Assembly (NCBI RefSeq): GCF_005576615.1
Contig: NZ_CP040330.1
Location: forward strand, 558,001 to 622,000
Direction: 5' to 3'
DNA from: Natrinema versiforme
GTDB lineage: Archaea; Halobacteriota; Halobacteria; Halobacteriales; Natrialbaceae
Length of the DNA stretch: 64,000 nt
Each line of letters starts with the position of its first letter. Position 1 is the first letter of the stretch. The position numbers and the translations under genes were made by a program. Shown here piece by piece: positions 1 through 8,162 of the stretch. Below the pieces are notes generated by a model. That model worked only from the letters and a program-made list of their open reading frames with translations. It searched no databases and was not told the origin of the DNA.

Positions 1-1040
1 AACTCGGCTTCGAGACCGTCGACGAGATGATCGGGCAGGTCGACGTCCTCGAGCAACGCGACGACGTCGACCACCCGAAGGCGCGCAACGTCGACCTCTC
101 GGAGGTCCTCGCGGACCCCGGCAGCGACGTTCGCCGGAAGATCCGCGAGCAGGACCACGAACTCGAGGACCAACTCGACCGGGACCTCATCGAGGCCGCG
201 GCCGACGCGATCGAGGACCAAGAGCCGGTCAGCCTCGAGGCCGAGGTCACGAACGTCGACCGCACCGTCGGCGCGATGCTCTCGAACCGCATCACCAGCC
301 GCTACGGCGAGCCCGGGCTCCCCGAGGACACGATCACCCTCGACGTGGACGGGACCGCCGGTCAGAGCTTCGGCGCGTTCCTCGCAAGCGGCATCTCGAT
401 GCACTTAGACGGCAGTGCCAACGACTACGTCGGTAAGGGGCTCTCGGGCGGCAAACTGACGATCCGAACACCCGAAACCGCCGCCTACGACCCGACCGAG
501 AACGTCTCGATCGGCAACGTCGCGCTCTACGGCGCGACCGACGGCCAACTGTACGTCAACGGCGTCGCCGGCGAGCGCTTCGCGGTGCGCAACTCCGGTG
601 CCAAAGCCGTCGTCGAGGGCGTCGGCGACCACGGCTGCGAGTACATGACCGGTGGCGTCGTCGCCGTCCTCGGCGAGACCGGGACGAACTTCGCGGCCGG
701 TATGTCCGGCGGCGTCGCCTACGTCTACGACCCGGACGACGAGTTCGAGGCGAAGGCGAACACCGGCATGGTCTCGCTCCACGACGAACTCAAGGAGAAA
801 GACGAGCGGATGCTGCGCCGCCTCGTCGAGAACCACGTCGCCTATACCGGCTCCGAGCGCGGGCAACTGCTGCTCGCAAACTGGGAGCGCGCCCTCGAGG
901 CCTTCGTGAAGGTCATGCCCGAGGCCTACTACGAAGCGATCACCGAGCAGGGAAGCGACGATGTCCGCAACGAACTGCCCGGCGCGCCCGAGGCGACCGC
1001 CGAGGCCGAATCGGCCAGGTTCGCGGCGAGCGACGACTAA
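1..1040 (+). CDS. gltB: Glutamate synthase large subunit, C-terminal part (partial)
   Basis: The reading frame is open from base 3 of the window, so the gene begins outside it; the in-frame ATG at 27 is internal. Seen: the first residues read LGFETVDEMIGQVDVL, matching the junction after the FMN/Fe-S synthase domain. They are followed by a long glycine-rich beta-helix domain (GXGXG type) with motifs such as GQSFGAFLASG, GKGLSGGKLTI and GGVVAVLGETG. Known for the family: GltB converts glutamine plus 2-oxoglutarate to two glutamates in ammonium assimilation, and this domain has a structural role between the active sites. The C-terminal tail is short and acidic, typical of haloarchaea. The next gene lies on the opposite strand, so this is the end of its transcript. 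Confidence 0.93.
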   Translation, partial: LGFETVDEMIGQVDVLEQRDDVDHPKARNVDLSEVLADPGSDVRRKIREQDHELEDQLDRDLIEAAADAIEDQEPVSLEAEVTNVDRTVGAMLSNRITSRYGEPGLPEDTITLDVDGTAGQSFGAFLASGISMHLDGSANDYVGKGLSGGKLTIRTPETAAYDPTENVSIGNVALYGATDGQLYVNGVAGERFAVRNSGAKAVVEGVGDHGCEYMTGGVVAVLGETGTNFAAGMSGGVAYVYDPDDEFEAKANTGMVSLHDELKEKDERMLRRLVENHVAYTGSERGQLLLANWERALEAFVKVMPEAYYEAITEQGSDDVRNELPGAPEATAEAESARFAASDD

Positions 1041-1116
1041 CGCGGCCGTCGGCTTCGACGCTCCGTTTTCATCGCGATTCGATTCCGATTCGTCCCCGGT
1101 CGAGACCGCACAGTAC

Positions 1117-1524
1117 CTACTCGAGGACGCCGCCCGCGTCGACTGCAGCCTCCCGAATCGCCGCCGCATTCGGTGCTGCGAGCAGGTGCGCCCCGCAGTC
1201 GCAGTCCGAGGTACCGAACGCGGGAACCGGGTCGCCGGGAAGCGACGCCGCCAGTTCGTACTCCCGGTCGGCGTCCGGAAACGTGATCGCCGTCTCGAGG
1301 CTCGCGGCCGGGTGACCGAGCAGGTAATCGATGTGCCAGTGGCGCGTCTCGCGCTCGCCGGCAGCAAGTTCGCGGTGGCGGTCGACGCGACTGAAGCCGC
1401 CGGGACCGAACGCGCTGCCGACGTAGGCGTACGCGCCGGCGGGGAACTCGCGGTCGCCCAGCGCGCCGACATCGATCGATGTCGATCGGGCCACGTCGAT
1501 GACGAGGACGTACGTCCCGCTCAT
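1117..1524 (-). CDS. DUF123 / GIY-YIG-like domain protein
   Basis: 135 residues starting at the ATG at 1524. An upstream in-frame extension exists, but it is Arg/Ala-rich and looks non-coding. Seen: MSGTYVLVIDV at the start, AYAYVGSAFGPGG in the middle, then RHWHIDYLL and a Cys/His-containing end (DCDCGAHLL). These are hallmarks of the DUF123 family, whose fold is related to GIY-YIG nucleases. In archaea the domain occurs alone or fused to endonuclease III. The biochemical role of the stand-alone form is not established, and a DNA-repair link is inference from the fusions. It is convergent with gltB. Confidence 0.85.
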   Translation of the reverse strand: MSGTYVLVIDVARSTSIDVGALGDREFPAGAYAYVGSAFGPGGFSRVDRHRELAAGERETRHWHIDYLLGHPAASLETAITFPDADREYELAASLPGDPVPAFGTSDCDCGAHLLAAPNAAAIREAAVDAGGVLE

Positions 1525-1600
1525 ACCGGCCGATCGGACGGCGGCGGAAAAACGAGTGTGTTTTCGGCTCGCAGCGGCGGCTCCGCTCTCGCTCGCGGCG

Positions 1601-3028
1601 TTAGCTCGACCAGTCCTCGTCGCGGGCCCGATCCTCATCGGCGGTGGGATCGCGTTCGTGGACGTGGCGACGGTTGCTCATGTCGTCCTGCAGTTGCTGA
1701 TTTCGGTCGCCGCTCGAGCCCCGATCCGACTCGCGGGACTCCGTCCAGTCACCCTGCTCGGATCGCCGGCCCCGTTGTTCGTACTCGAGACCGCCGCCGG
1801 ATTGTTGCTCTCGGTTCATGCGTCCGCCGGAGCGATCGCCGGTATCGCCGTACTCGCCGCCGCGGTCGTACTGCTGGGTGTCCCCGAAGTCACGCTGCGA
1901 TCGACCCCCTCGCTGGTCGCCGCCGCGGTCGCGCTGCATTCCCGATTCGTGGCCTTCGCTCCGCTGGTGGCGACCGTACTCGGGCTGGCCCTGCTGGTAC
2001 TGGCTGCCGTGTTGCTCGCCGCCCCGCCGGGACTGGTTCTGCTGTCCCTCGCCTCGAATTCCGCTCTGCTGGCCGCGGTGGTGGCGGTCCTGTTGGCCCT
2101 GCATGCGTCCCGTCGCATCGGACTGGGTATCCCGGTTCTCGTGCCAGCGCTGCTGGGCACCCATCTGTTTCTCGCCGCGCTGCGTGCCCTGTTGGCTCCG
2201 GTCGGATTGGCCGCTGCGCTGTTGTCCCTGTTGTCCGCGATGGCCGTGCATGCCACCCTGTCGCTGCTGGCCCTGCCGGTTCTGCATGTCACGCTGCTGT
2301 CCGCGCTGTCCCTGCTGGTCTTGCATTCCTCCCTGCTGACCCTGCATACCGCCCTGCTGTCCGCCGCGACGCTGCTCGTGTCGGGCCTCGCCGCCGTACT
2401 CGAGGTTCGCCTCGTCCATCGCGTCGGTTTCGAACCCGCTGCGCTGCTGGCGACCGCCCTGCTGTTGTCCGGATTGGCCGCGCTGTCGGCCGGATTGCTG
2501 GCCGCGCTGTCGGCCGGATTGCTGGCCTCGCTGTCGGCCGGACTGCTGGCCTCGCTGTCGGCCGGACTGCTGGCCTCGCTGCTGTGTCTCTTGTTGGCCG
2601 AACTGTTGGCCGCGCTCGCCGCGTTGCTGGCTTCGTTGGCCTCGCTGCCCCTCCTGTTCGCGTTGCTGCTGGGACCGACTGCGCTGCGGGTAGTCGCCCT
2701 GGCCTCCGCCGGACTGCTGGCCACGCTGGCGGTCTCGATCGGTGGTCGTGCCGGAACCGCGTCCCCAGCCGGTATCGCCGGACGAGCCCTGCTGCCCCTC
2801 CGTTTGCCGTCGCTCGCGCTCCCGTCGGTCGGGACCCTGCGCACCGACATCGTCGCTGTCGCCGCGGCTGAACATGCCGTGGAGCCAGCCGCGGTCGCCG
2901 CCCTGCCGGCTCCGATCGGTCTCTTGGCCCTGTCCCTCACGTCGATTCTGACGCCGGTTCTCCGTATTGCTCGAGCGCTCTTCTCGATCCTCCGTCTCTC
3001 GTCGGTCGCTGTCGTATCGGTCGTTCAT
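1601..3028 (-). CDS. Gln/Arg/Gly-rich low-complexity repeat protein
   Basis: 475 residues from the ATG at 3028 (MNDRYDSDRRETEDRE). Almost the whole protein is built from Gln, Arg, Gly and Ser with scattered Asp/Glu and no predicted globular domain. Residues around 150-180 are four perfect or near-perfect 8-residue repeats (GQQSGRQR) encoded by 24-bp DNA repeats. The composition is far more basic and Gln-rich than normal haloarchaeal proteins, and resembles disordered RG/Q-rich RNA-binding or condensate-forming segments; that comparison is inference. The opposite strand is also open and would encode a Leu/Ala-rich product. I prefer this strand because it has a clear ATG and a plausible charged start, but strand choice is not certain. 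No function assigned. Confidence 0.6.
   Translation of the reverse strand: MNDRYDSDRRETEDREERSSNTENRRQNRREGQGQETDRSRQGGDRGWLHGMFSRGDSDDVGAQGPDRRERERRQTEGQQGSSGDTGWGRGSGTTTDRDRQRGQQSGGGQGDYPQRSRSQQQREQEGQRGQRSQQRGERGQQFGQQETQQRGQQSGRQRGQQSGRQRGQQSGRQRGQQSGRQRGQSGQQQGGRQQRSGFETDAMDEANLEYGGEARHEQRRGGQQGGMQGQQGGMQDQQGQRGQQRDMQNRQGQQRQGGMHGHRGQQGQQRSGQSDRSQQGTQRGEKQMGAQQRWHENRDTQSDATGRMQGQQDRHHRGQQSGIRGEGQQNQSRRGGEQHGSQYQQGQPEYGRHQRSEGHESGMQRDRGGDQRGGRSQRDFGDTQQYDRGGEYGDTGDRSGGRMNREQQSGGGLEYEQRGRRSEQGDWTESRESDRGSSGDRNQQLQDDMSNRRHVHERDPTADEDRARDEDWSS
2483..2578. repeat. Four tandem 24-bp repeats
   Basis: Units start at 2483, 2507, 2531 and 2555, each beginning CTGTCGGCCGGA and ending GGCC(G/T)CG. 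The last two units are identical and the others differ at one or two bases. The unit length is a multiple of three, so copy-number changes would keep the minus-strand Gln/Arg-rich gene in frame. Related but degenerate Gln/Gly units extend on both sides. Confidence 0.85.
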
Positions 3029-3298
3029 GGGTATGACTGTGTGGATCGTCGGCTGTGGATTCGATATCGATCGCTGACTCGCCCCGATCGACGCGCTGGT
3101 CGCTGGTGGTCGTAGTGCTGCGGTGGGTGCTAAACCGAACGAGCGGATAAACGCTGAGCGCGCGCTCGCATGCAAGACGGGGCCGATCGCGAGCGCGATT
3201 CGAATCGCTCGAGCGCAGTCAGGGACCGAGACCGTCTCTGATCGGTGACCCTCTCCGAACGGCAAGTATCGTTATTACAGTCTAGTTGCTCCACCGGG

Positions 3299-4651
3299 AT
3301 GATGGAGTCACGCAGATCTCCCTACCGACGGCGAACGTTACTTGCTGCCATCGGATCAGTCACATCCGCCGGTATCGCCGGCTGTCTCGAGGAATCCGAT
3401 CCGGAGTCGACGAATTCCTCACCCACGGACGGCGACCAGCAACGCCGGACGGTCGGTGACGATACCGTCGACCAGATTTTCGTCGACACTCGGAACAGTA
3501 TGTACCAACAGGGGGCGACGGTCACGACGAGCGAACCGTCCCTCGCCTGGAAACGGGATCTCGATGTTGACTACTACAGCCGGATCGGTCGCGGACCCCT
3601 TCTCTCCGAAGACTCGCTCTTCATCAGTAACAACCGAGACATTCTCGCGGCGATCTCGCGGACCGACGGCTCGGTTCGCTGGCGCTTCAGCGAGACGGCC
3701 GTGGACCCGTATACCGCTCATCGCGCCTCGGTAGCGCGTACTAACGGCGTCGTCGCCACTCTCGTGTTGAACAAGCGGACGCGCGACTCGGAAGTGATCG
3801 GAATCGATCCCGAAACGGGTCAGAAACAGTGGGCTGTCCCGATTCCCCTCGACGAGAGCGACGACGAACACGCAACGGCGTTCAAAGTCGACGGTGACCG
3901 AGCGTACGTCGGAACGACGACGCGGACCGACGACGGCGTTTCGAAACTGTACGTCGTCGACGTAGCGAACCGACGCGTCGAGTGGCACGCGCCGCTCGCG
4001 GCCGGGAATTTGTATCCCGAGGACATGGCGATCGATGACGGGACGGTGTTCCTCACGACGGACGAGGCACCGGACGACGTGGCGAACGTCGTCGCGTTCG
4101 ATTTGGAGTCACGGAAACGACGCTGGGACGCGACACTCCCGATCGGTGAAGGAATTCCCGTCGTCGATACCGACCACGTCTACCTCCCGGTGAAGGCTGC
4201 GGACGGCCCGGACAGTATCACGGCGCTGTCACGGACTGACGGAACTGTGGCGTGGCGGTTTGAACAGCGGGACGCACCGCGAACGGGCGTGACCGTCGAT
4301 GACGAGCACGTCTATGTCGTCGACGACAATCGACTGTACGCGCTTGAGCCGACGGACGGGACCCCGACGTGGTCGTTTCAACCTGACGGCGGGCCCAGAC
4401 TGGCGGGGAGCAGTGACACGCTCCCCGTCGTCACCGAAAACCTTCTCGTCACCGGCTCGTGGCCCGGCGACGAGGCACGAATCCGTGCGATCGACAAAGC
4501 GAGCGGGGAACTGGTGTGGAGTTACGATGTCCCCCACGGAACGGTCACGTCGCCGTTCGTCGCTGACGAGACGCTGTGGGCCATCGGCAACGACCATTCG
4601 GACGAGGGGCCGATCACGCTGTACGCACTGGCCGATCAGGCGACGGAGTGA
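3299..4651 (+). CDS. Tat-exported lipoprotein with PQQ-type beta-propeller (BamB-like)
   Basis: About 450 residues from the ATG at 3299 (a second ATG follows at once). Seen: an N-terminal twin-arginine region (YRRRTLLAAIG) followed by a lipobox with its cysteine (GIAGC) near residue 29, then a Thr/Ser/acidic linker. After that come repeated blades of the PQQ/WD-like kind, for example DGSVRWRF, TGQKQWAVP, SRKRRWDATLP, DGTVAWRFEQ, DGTPTWSFQP and SGELVWSYDV. Family knowledge: such proteins are eight-bladed propellers and, in haloarchaea, are lipid-anchored on the outer face of the membrane, where they probably bind partners rather than catalyse. No partner is evident from the neighbours. Not a proven quinoprotein dehydrogenase, because no catalytic residues can be assigned. 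Confidence 0.85.
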   Translation: MMESRRSPYRRRTLLAAIGSVTSAGIAGCLEESDPESTNSSPTDGDQQRRTVGDDTVDQIFVDTRNSMYQQGATVTTSEPSLAWKRDLDVDYYSRIGRGPLLSEDSLFISNNRDILAAISRTDGSVRWRFSETAVDPYTAHRASVARTNGVVATLVLNKRTRDSEVIGIDPETGQKQWAVPIPLDESDDEHATAFKVDGDRAYVGTTTRTDDGVSKLYVVDVANRRVEWHAPLAAGNLYPEDMAIDDGTVFLTTDEAPDDVANVVAFDLESRKRRWDATLPIGEGIPVVDTDHVYLPVKAADGPDSITALSRTDGTVAWRFEQRDAPRTGVTVDDEHVYVVDDNRLYALEPTDGTPTWSFQPDGGPRLAGSSDTLPVVTENLLVTGSWPGDEARIRAIDKASGELVWSYDVPHGTVTSPFVADETLWAIGNDHSDEGPITLYALADQATE

Positions 4652-4736
4652 TGACGGCGATCGGACGAGAGCCGACACTCCGGTAAACCGTCCCCGTTGG
4701 CACTCGTCCTGTTCGGTCCGTGTCCGCGCCGGACGG

Positions 4737-5741
4737 CTACCGGGGCCGATCTGGCTGTGTGGGCCCGTTCCCGAAATCGTAGACCTGCCGCGCGTCCGTG
4801 TTCGGACCGAACGCGAACAGGCCGCGAGCGGGTTCATGTTCGTAAGTCACCCACTGGGGCAGGAACTGGGCCCCGGTCAGTTTGCGGACGGCGAGCTGTT
4901 TGAGCCGCGCCTCCGGCGTGAGGTGGTCCGTCAGCCGCAGATCGACGATCCCGTCGAAGACGTGTGCCGCCCCCGGCGGGCCGCCCTGCTCCGCCGTCGT
5001 CGCCGCCGCGACGATCGGCACGAACCGCGCCTTACAGACCGTCGCCCGAACGTCCGTGAGGAACTCCCGAACCGACTGTTCGGTGAACACTGCCTCGAGG
5101 TCGTCCAGCGAGTCGATCGTGACCAGTCCGGTCTCGGTCATCTCGAGGTCGTCGAGCGCGCCGTGGAGCCTGTTCGCCAGCTCGCTGCGGTCGCTCGGAT
5201 CGCGCACGTCCACGATGGCGTCTTCGGCGGCCTCGCCGATGAACGTCGACCAATCGTTGCGGTCGTCGAGGAAGCCGTCCCGGTCGTCGAGCCGATAGGT
5301 GAAGCAGTCGATGATCCGCAACCGGTCATTTTCGAGCGCGGGAAGCACGTTCCAGCCGTTCTGGTAGAATCGCTCGAGCGTCGCCGTCGGCGGGTTTGCG
5401 ATCGAGCAGACGACGGCGGGTTCGCCCCGCTCGAGGGCGCGCCACGCGAGTTCGATCCCCAGTTCGGCGCGGCGAGTCCCCTCGTCGCCCGAGAGGAGGA
5501 CCAACGAGTCCGCGGGAATCCCGTTCGGGACGAGCGAGTCGAGCGGCTCGACGCCGGTCGCGACCCGTTTGTAGGCGTCGGGCTCGGACATCGTCGAGTC
5601 CTCGGCGGCGGCTTCGCGGCACGCGGTCGAACAGTACTGTCCGTCGTCGTTCTCGACGGGATCGTCCGGGATCGGATAGTGACAGTGGTCGCACTCGAGG
5701 GGATACGCTCGAGCGCGGTCCGTCCGGAGCTGGTCAGACAT
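4737..5741 (-). CDS. KaiC/RecA-superfamily protein with N-terminal zinc finger and degenerate P-loop
   Basis: 334 residues from the ATG at 5741. Seen: an N-terminal Cys4-type finger (C17xxC20 ... C37xxxC41). A KaiC-like fold follows, with the usual lead-in GVEPLDSL..GIPADSLVLLSG, but the P-loop region reads GDEGTRRAE (about residues 85-93) instead of the GxxGxGKT pattern, so the ATP-binding Lys-Thr pair is absent. A Walker-B-like strand GLVTIDSLDD is present further on. Known: haloarchaea encode many RecA/KaiC paralogues of unknown role, often linked to signalling. I infer a non-hydrolysing or regulatory member. It stands alone between a lipoprotein gene and a divergent epimerase gene. Confidence 0.75.
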   Translation of the reverse strand: MSDQLRTDRARAYPLECDHCHYPIPDDPVENDDGQYCSTACREAAAEDSTMSEPDAYKRVATGVEPLDSLVPNGIPADSLVLLSGDEGTRRAELGIELAWRALERGEPAVVCSIANPPTATLERFYQNGWNVLPALENDRLRIIDCFTYRLDDRDGFLDDRNDWSTFIGEAAEDAIVDVRDPSDRSELANRLHGALDDLEMTETGLVTIDSLDDLEAVFTEQSVREFLTDVRATVCKARFVPIVAAATTAEQGGPPGAAHVFDGIVDLRLTDHLTPEARLKQLAVRKLTGAQFLPQWVTYEHEPARGLFAFGPNTDARQVYDFGNGPTQPDRPR

Positions 5742-5942
5742 ATCGAACCGCCCTACCACGGACGGACCAATAGAACCCTCCCCTGAGGGTCACCGCGCTT
5801 ACCGGTCCGACCCGGACTCGAGCGACGGATCGGAGGTCGTCACCGATCGCCTCAGTCGAATCGAGACGCTGATCGGACGACGACTCGAGGCGATCGAGCG
5901 TCGTCCGCCACCGTTTTCTCTCACAGCCGTGAGGGGCCACAC

Positions 5943-6932
5943 ATGGACAGCGCACTCGTTATCGGCGGCACTCGCTTTATCGGTCGCCACCTCGTGGAGG
6001 ATCTGCTCGAGCACGAGTACGACGTGACGATCTTCAATCGCGGAACCAGCGAGAACCCGTTCGAAGACGACGACCGGGTCGACCACGTCGAGGGCGACCG
6101 CACGAACGACACCGCCCTCGAGTCGGCCGCGATGACGGTCACGCCGGACGCCGTCTTCGACTGCGTCGCCTACCACCCGAAGGACGTCCGCGCCGCGACC
6201 CGGATCTTCGACGACTGCGAGGCCTACGTCTACGTCTCGAGCGGCGCGGCCTACGGCGACGAAGAGATTCCGAAGCGGGAGGGCGAGACCTCGCTGCACC
6301 CCTGTACGGCCGAGCAGGCGACGGACGACTCCTTCGAGACCTACGGCAATCGCAAGGCCGAGGGCGACCGCGCCGTCTTCGCGGCGGCCGACGACGGCGT
6401 CCGCGCCATGGCGGTCAGACCGCCGATCGTCTACGGCCCCCACGACCACACCGAGCGACTGGACTGGTGGATCGACCGGGTGAACCGATTCGATCGCGTC
6501 GTGGTCCCCGGCGACGGGACGAACCTTCGACACCGCGTCTTCGTCGAGGATGTCGCCAGCGCCCTGCGGATCGTCGCCGAACGCGGCGACGCGGGCGAGG
6601 CCTACAACGTCGGCGACCGGCGGCTCGTCACGCTCGAGGAGATGGTCGAACTGATCGCCGACGCGCTCGAGACGGCGGTCGATCTCGTCCACGCCGGCCC
6701 CCGCGAACTCGCGGCCGGCGACATCGAACTCGACGACTATCCCCTCTACCGGACCTATCCGCACGTCCTCTCGACGGCGAAACTCGCGGCCCTCGGCTGG
6801 GAGTCGACGCCGCTCGAGACGGCGATGGATCGCTCGGTCGCGGCTCACCTCGAGAGCGACCGCGACGGGGACGAGAACGGGCCGGACCGGGAGGCCGAAG
6901 AGCGCGTGTTGGGAATTCTGGAGACGCTCTAA
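5943..6932 (+). CDS. NAD-dependent epimerase/dehydratase (atypical SDR)
   Basis: 329 residues starting MDSALVIGGTRFIGRHLV. Seen: the glycine-rich dinucleotide-binding motif GGTRFIG (residues 8-14), the active-site pair YGNRK (Tyr...Lys) in the middle, and the RPPIVYGPHDH segment typical of extended SDR sugar-nucleotide epimerases. The start resembles the CSP41-like atypical SDR group, several members of which bind RNA or have unknown substrates. The substrate here cannot be deduced: no sugar-nucleotide or glycosylation cluster surrounds it. It ends four bases into the convergent M48-like gene. Confidence 0.88.
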   Translation: MDSALVIGGTRFIGRHLVEDLLEHEYDVTIFNRGTSENPFEDDDRVDHVEGDRTNDTALESAAMTVTPDAVFDCVAYHPKDVRAATRIFDDCEAYVYVSSGAAYGDEEIPKREGETSLHPCTAEQATDDSFETYGNRKAEGDRAVFAAADDGVRAMAVRPPIVYGPHDHTERLDWWIDRVNRFDRVVVPGDGTNLRHRVFVEDVASALRIVAERGDAGEAYNVGDRRLVTLEEMVELIADALETAVDLVHAGPRELAAGDIELDDYPLYRTYPHVLSTAKLAALGWESTPLETAMDRSVAAHLESDRDGDENGPDREAEERVLGILETL

Positions 6933-8011
6933 CCGGACTCCCGGAGGCGCTCGAGGCGTCGCGCCGTCGACGGCGTCGAGGCGAGCCGTTCGTGGAGACG
7001 GCCGCGACTATCGGTCAGGTCGGGGTGTGCTTCGTAGGCGCTCGCGAGGGGCCCAGCCCCGATTTCGCGAGCCGCACGGCGGTCGGCGGCGAACTCGCAG
7101 TGCTGGAGGTGCCAAACGAGGAGCGGCCAGGTGACGGCGAGGCCGACGAGCGCGACGAGCACCGATGTCCAGACGGTCACGGTCAGAAACAGCCCGAACA
7201 GAACCGCCACGACGAGCGATCGACGCTCGAGCAGTCGGAGGTCGTCCGCGGCGCGTTCGCGTGCACACAGCGCCGCCAGCTCCTCGTCGCCGAGGACGTC
7301 GAACGCGTAATCGGTCGCGTATAGCTGCCGGTTCCAGAACGGGCCGTCGAGGTAGAGTCCGGCCGTTTCGGTTTCACGGCCGGAAAACACGCCGGCGACG
7401 GTCGCCGTCAGATCGGCCCGATCGGCCGCGGTCTCGAGCCGTCGTCGCTGTTCGGCCGTCGGGTCGGAGATGTCCTGTGTGAGTCGAATACTGTACTGCA
7501 GCCAGGCGTAGACGCCGATGGCGAGGACGGCGAACACGACCGGAATCAACAGCGGGCTCGGGTTCGACGCGCCGAGAAGTGCCGTGAAGGGCGCGAGCAA
7601 CCCCAAACAGAATATCGCGACCGCCACGAGATACTTGCCGAGACGGGCCACTGCCGTCGATGCGCTGATCTCGAGCCCTCGCCGCTCGCGAGCGGACGGA
7701 AATACGCCGAGGTACGCGACGAGGATCGCGACGATCGTTCCGGCCGCCGCCGGTGCCCACGCGAGCGGCGTGGCGAGGCCACTGCCCAGTATCGGATGGA
7801 CGGACGAGAGGGCCGTCTCAGTCGCATCGATGAGGCCGGAAAACGTGAGGACGAGAAGGGCGGCGATGCCGACGACGGCGAGAAACCGATACGTTCCTCG
7901 CGATCCCTGACCGTCGGTACCCCTGCGTCGAATTGCGAGCCGCCCGTACAGTCGACCGGCGATATAGCCGACGACGAGCAGGCCGAGCCAGCGCACGAGC
8001 ACGCCGATCAT
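6929..8011 (-). CDS. M48 (HtpX-like) family membrane protein lacking zinc-binding histidines
   Basis: 360 residues with four N-terminal hydrophobic segments within residues 1-175 and two more near 265-300. The spacing and flanks match HtpX/M48 peptidases: the segment LGDEELAALCARERAADD sits where LxxxELxAVLAHExxH is expected, and CEFAADRRAA matches the downstream glutamate motif. The first His is Arg251 and the second is Ala255, while Glu252 and Glu306 remain. Known: M48 zinc peptidases need HExxH, so this protein is probably not an active protease. A TATA-like element (minus strand, 8034-8043) lies about 27 bases upstream of the ATG, indicating a leaderless transcript. Confidence 0.8.
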   Translation of the reverse strand: MIGVLVRWLGLLVVGYIAGRLYGRLAIRRRGTDGQGSRGTYRFLAVVGIAALLVLTFSGLIDATETALSSVHPILGSGLATPLAWAPAAAGTIVAILVAYLGVFPSARERRGLEISASTAVARLGKYLVAVAIFCLGLLAPFTALLGASNPSPLLIPVVFAVLAIGVYAWLQYSIRLTQDISDPTAEQRRRLETAADRADLTATVAGVFSGRETETAGLYLDGPFWNRQLYATDYAFDVLGDEELAALCARERAADDLRLLERRSLVVAVLFGLFLTVTVWTSVLVALVGLAVTWPLLVWHLQHCEFAADRRAAREIGAGPLASAYEAHPDLTDSRGRLHERLASTPSTARRLERLRESG

Positions 8012-8033
8012 ATCTCACCGTTCATCTTAGCAA

Positions 8034-8043
8034 GTATATAAGA
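8034..8043 (-). promoter_or_regulatory. TATA-like promoter element for the M48-like gene
   Basis: Minus-strand reading TCTTATATAC, centred about 27 bp before the ATG at 8011. This is the spacing expected for an archaeal leaderless transcript. Confidence 0.6.
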
Positions 8044-8162
8044 CATCGTTTTCGACGCGACGGGACTCGAGCCGATGAGCGCGAAGCTGACGGATCGGAG
8101 TTCCGCCCACCCAGCGCGCCGACGAGGAAAAACACATGTCCCGGGGGTGTGTCAGGGCCACT

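Noticed and set aside
1499-3115. Long plus-strand open frame with Leu/Ala-rich product
   Set aside because: Mirror of the Gln/Arg-rich minus-strand gene; its Leu runs come from CTG repeats and there is no good start or membrane pattern. Not fully excluded, hence the lower confidence of the minus gene.
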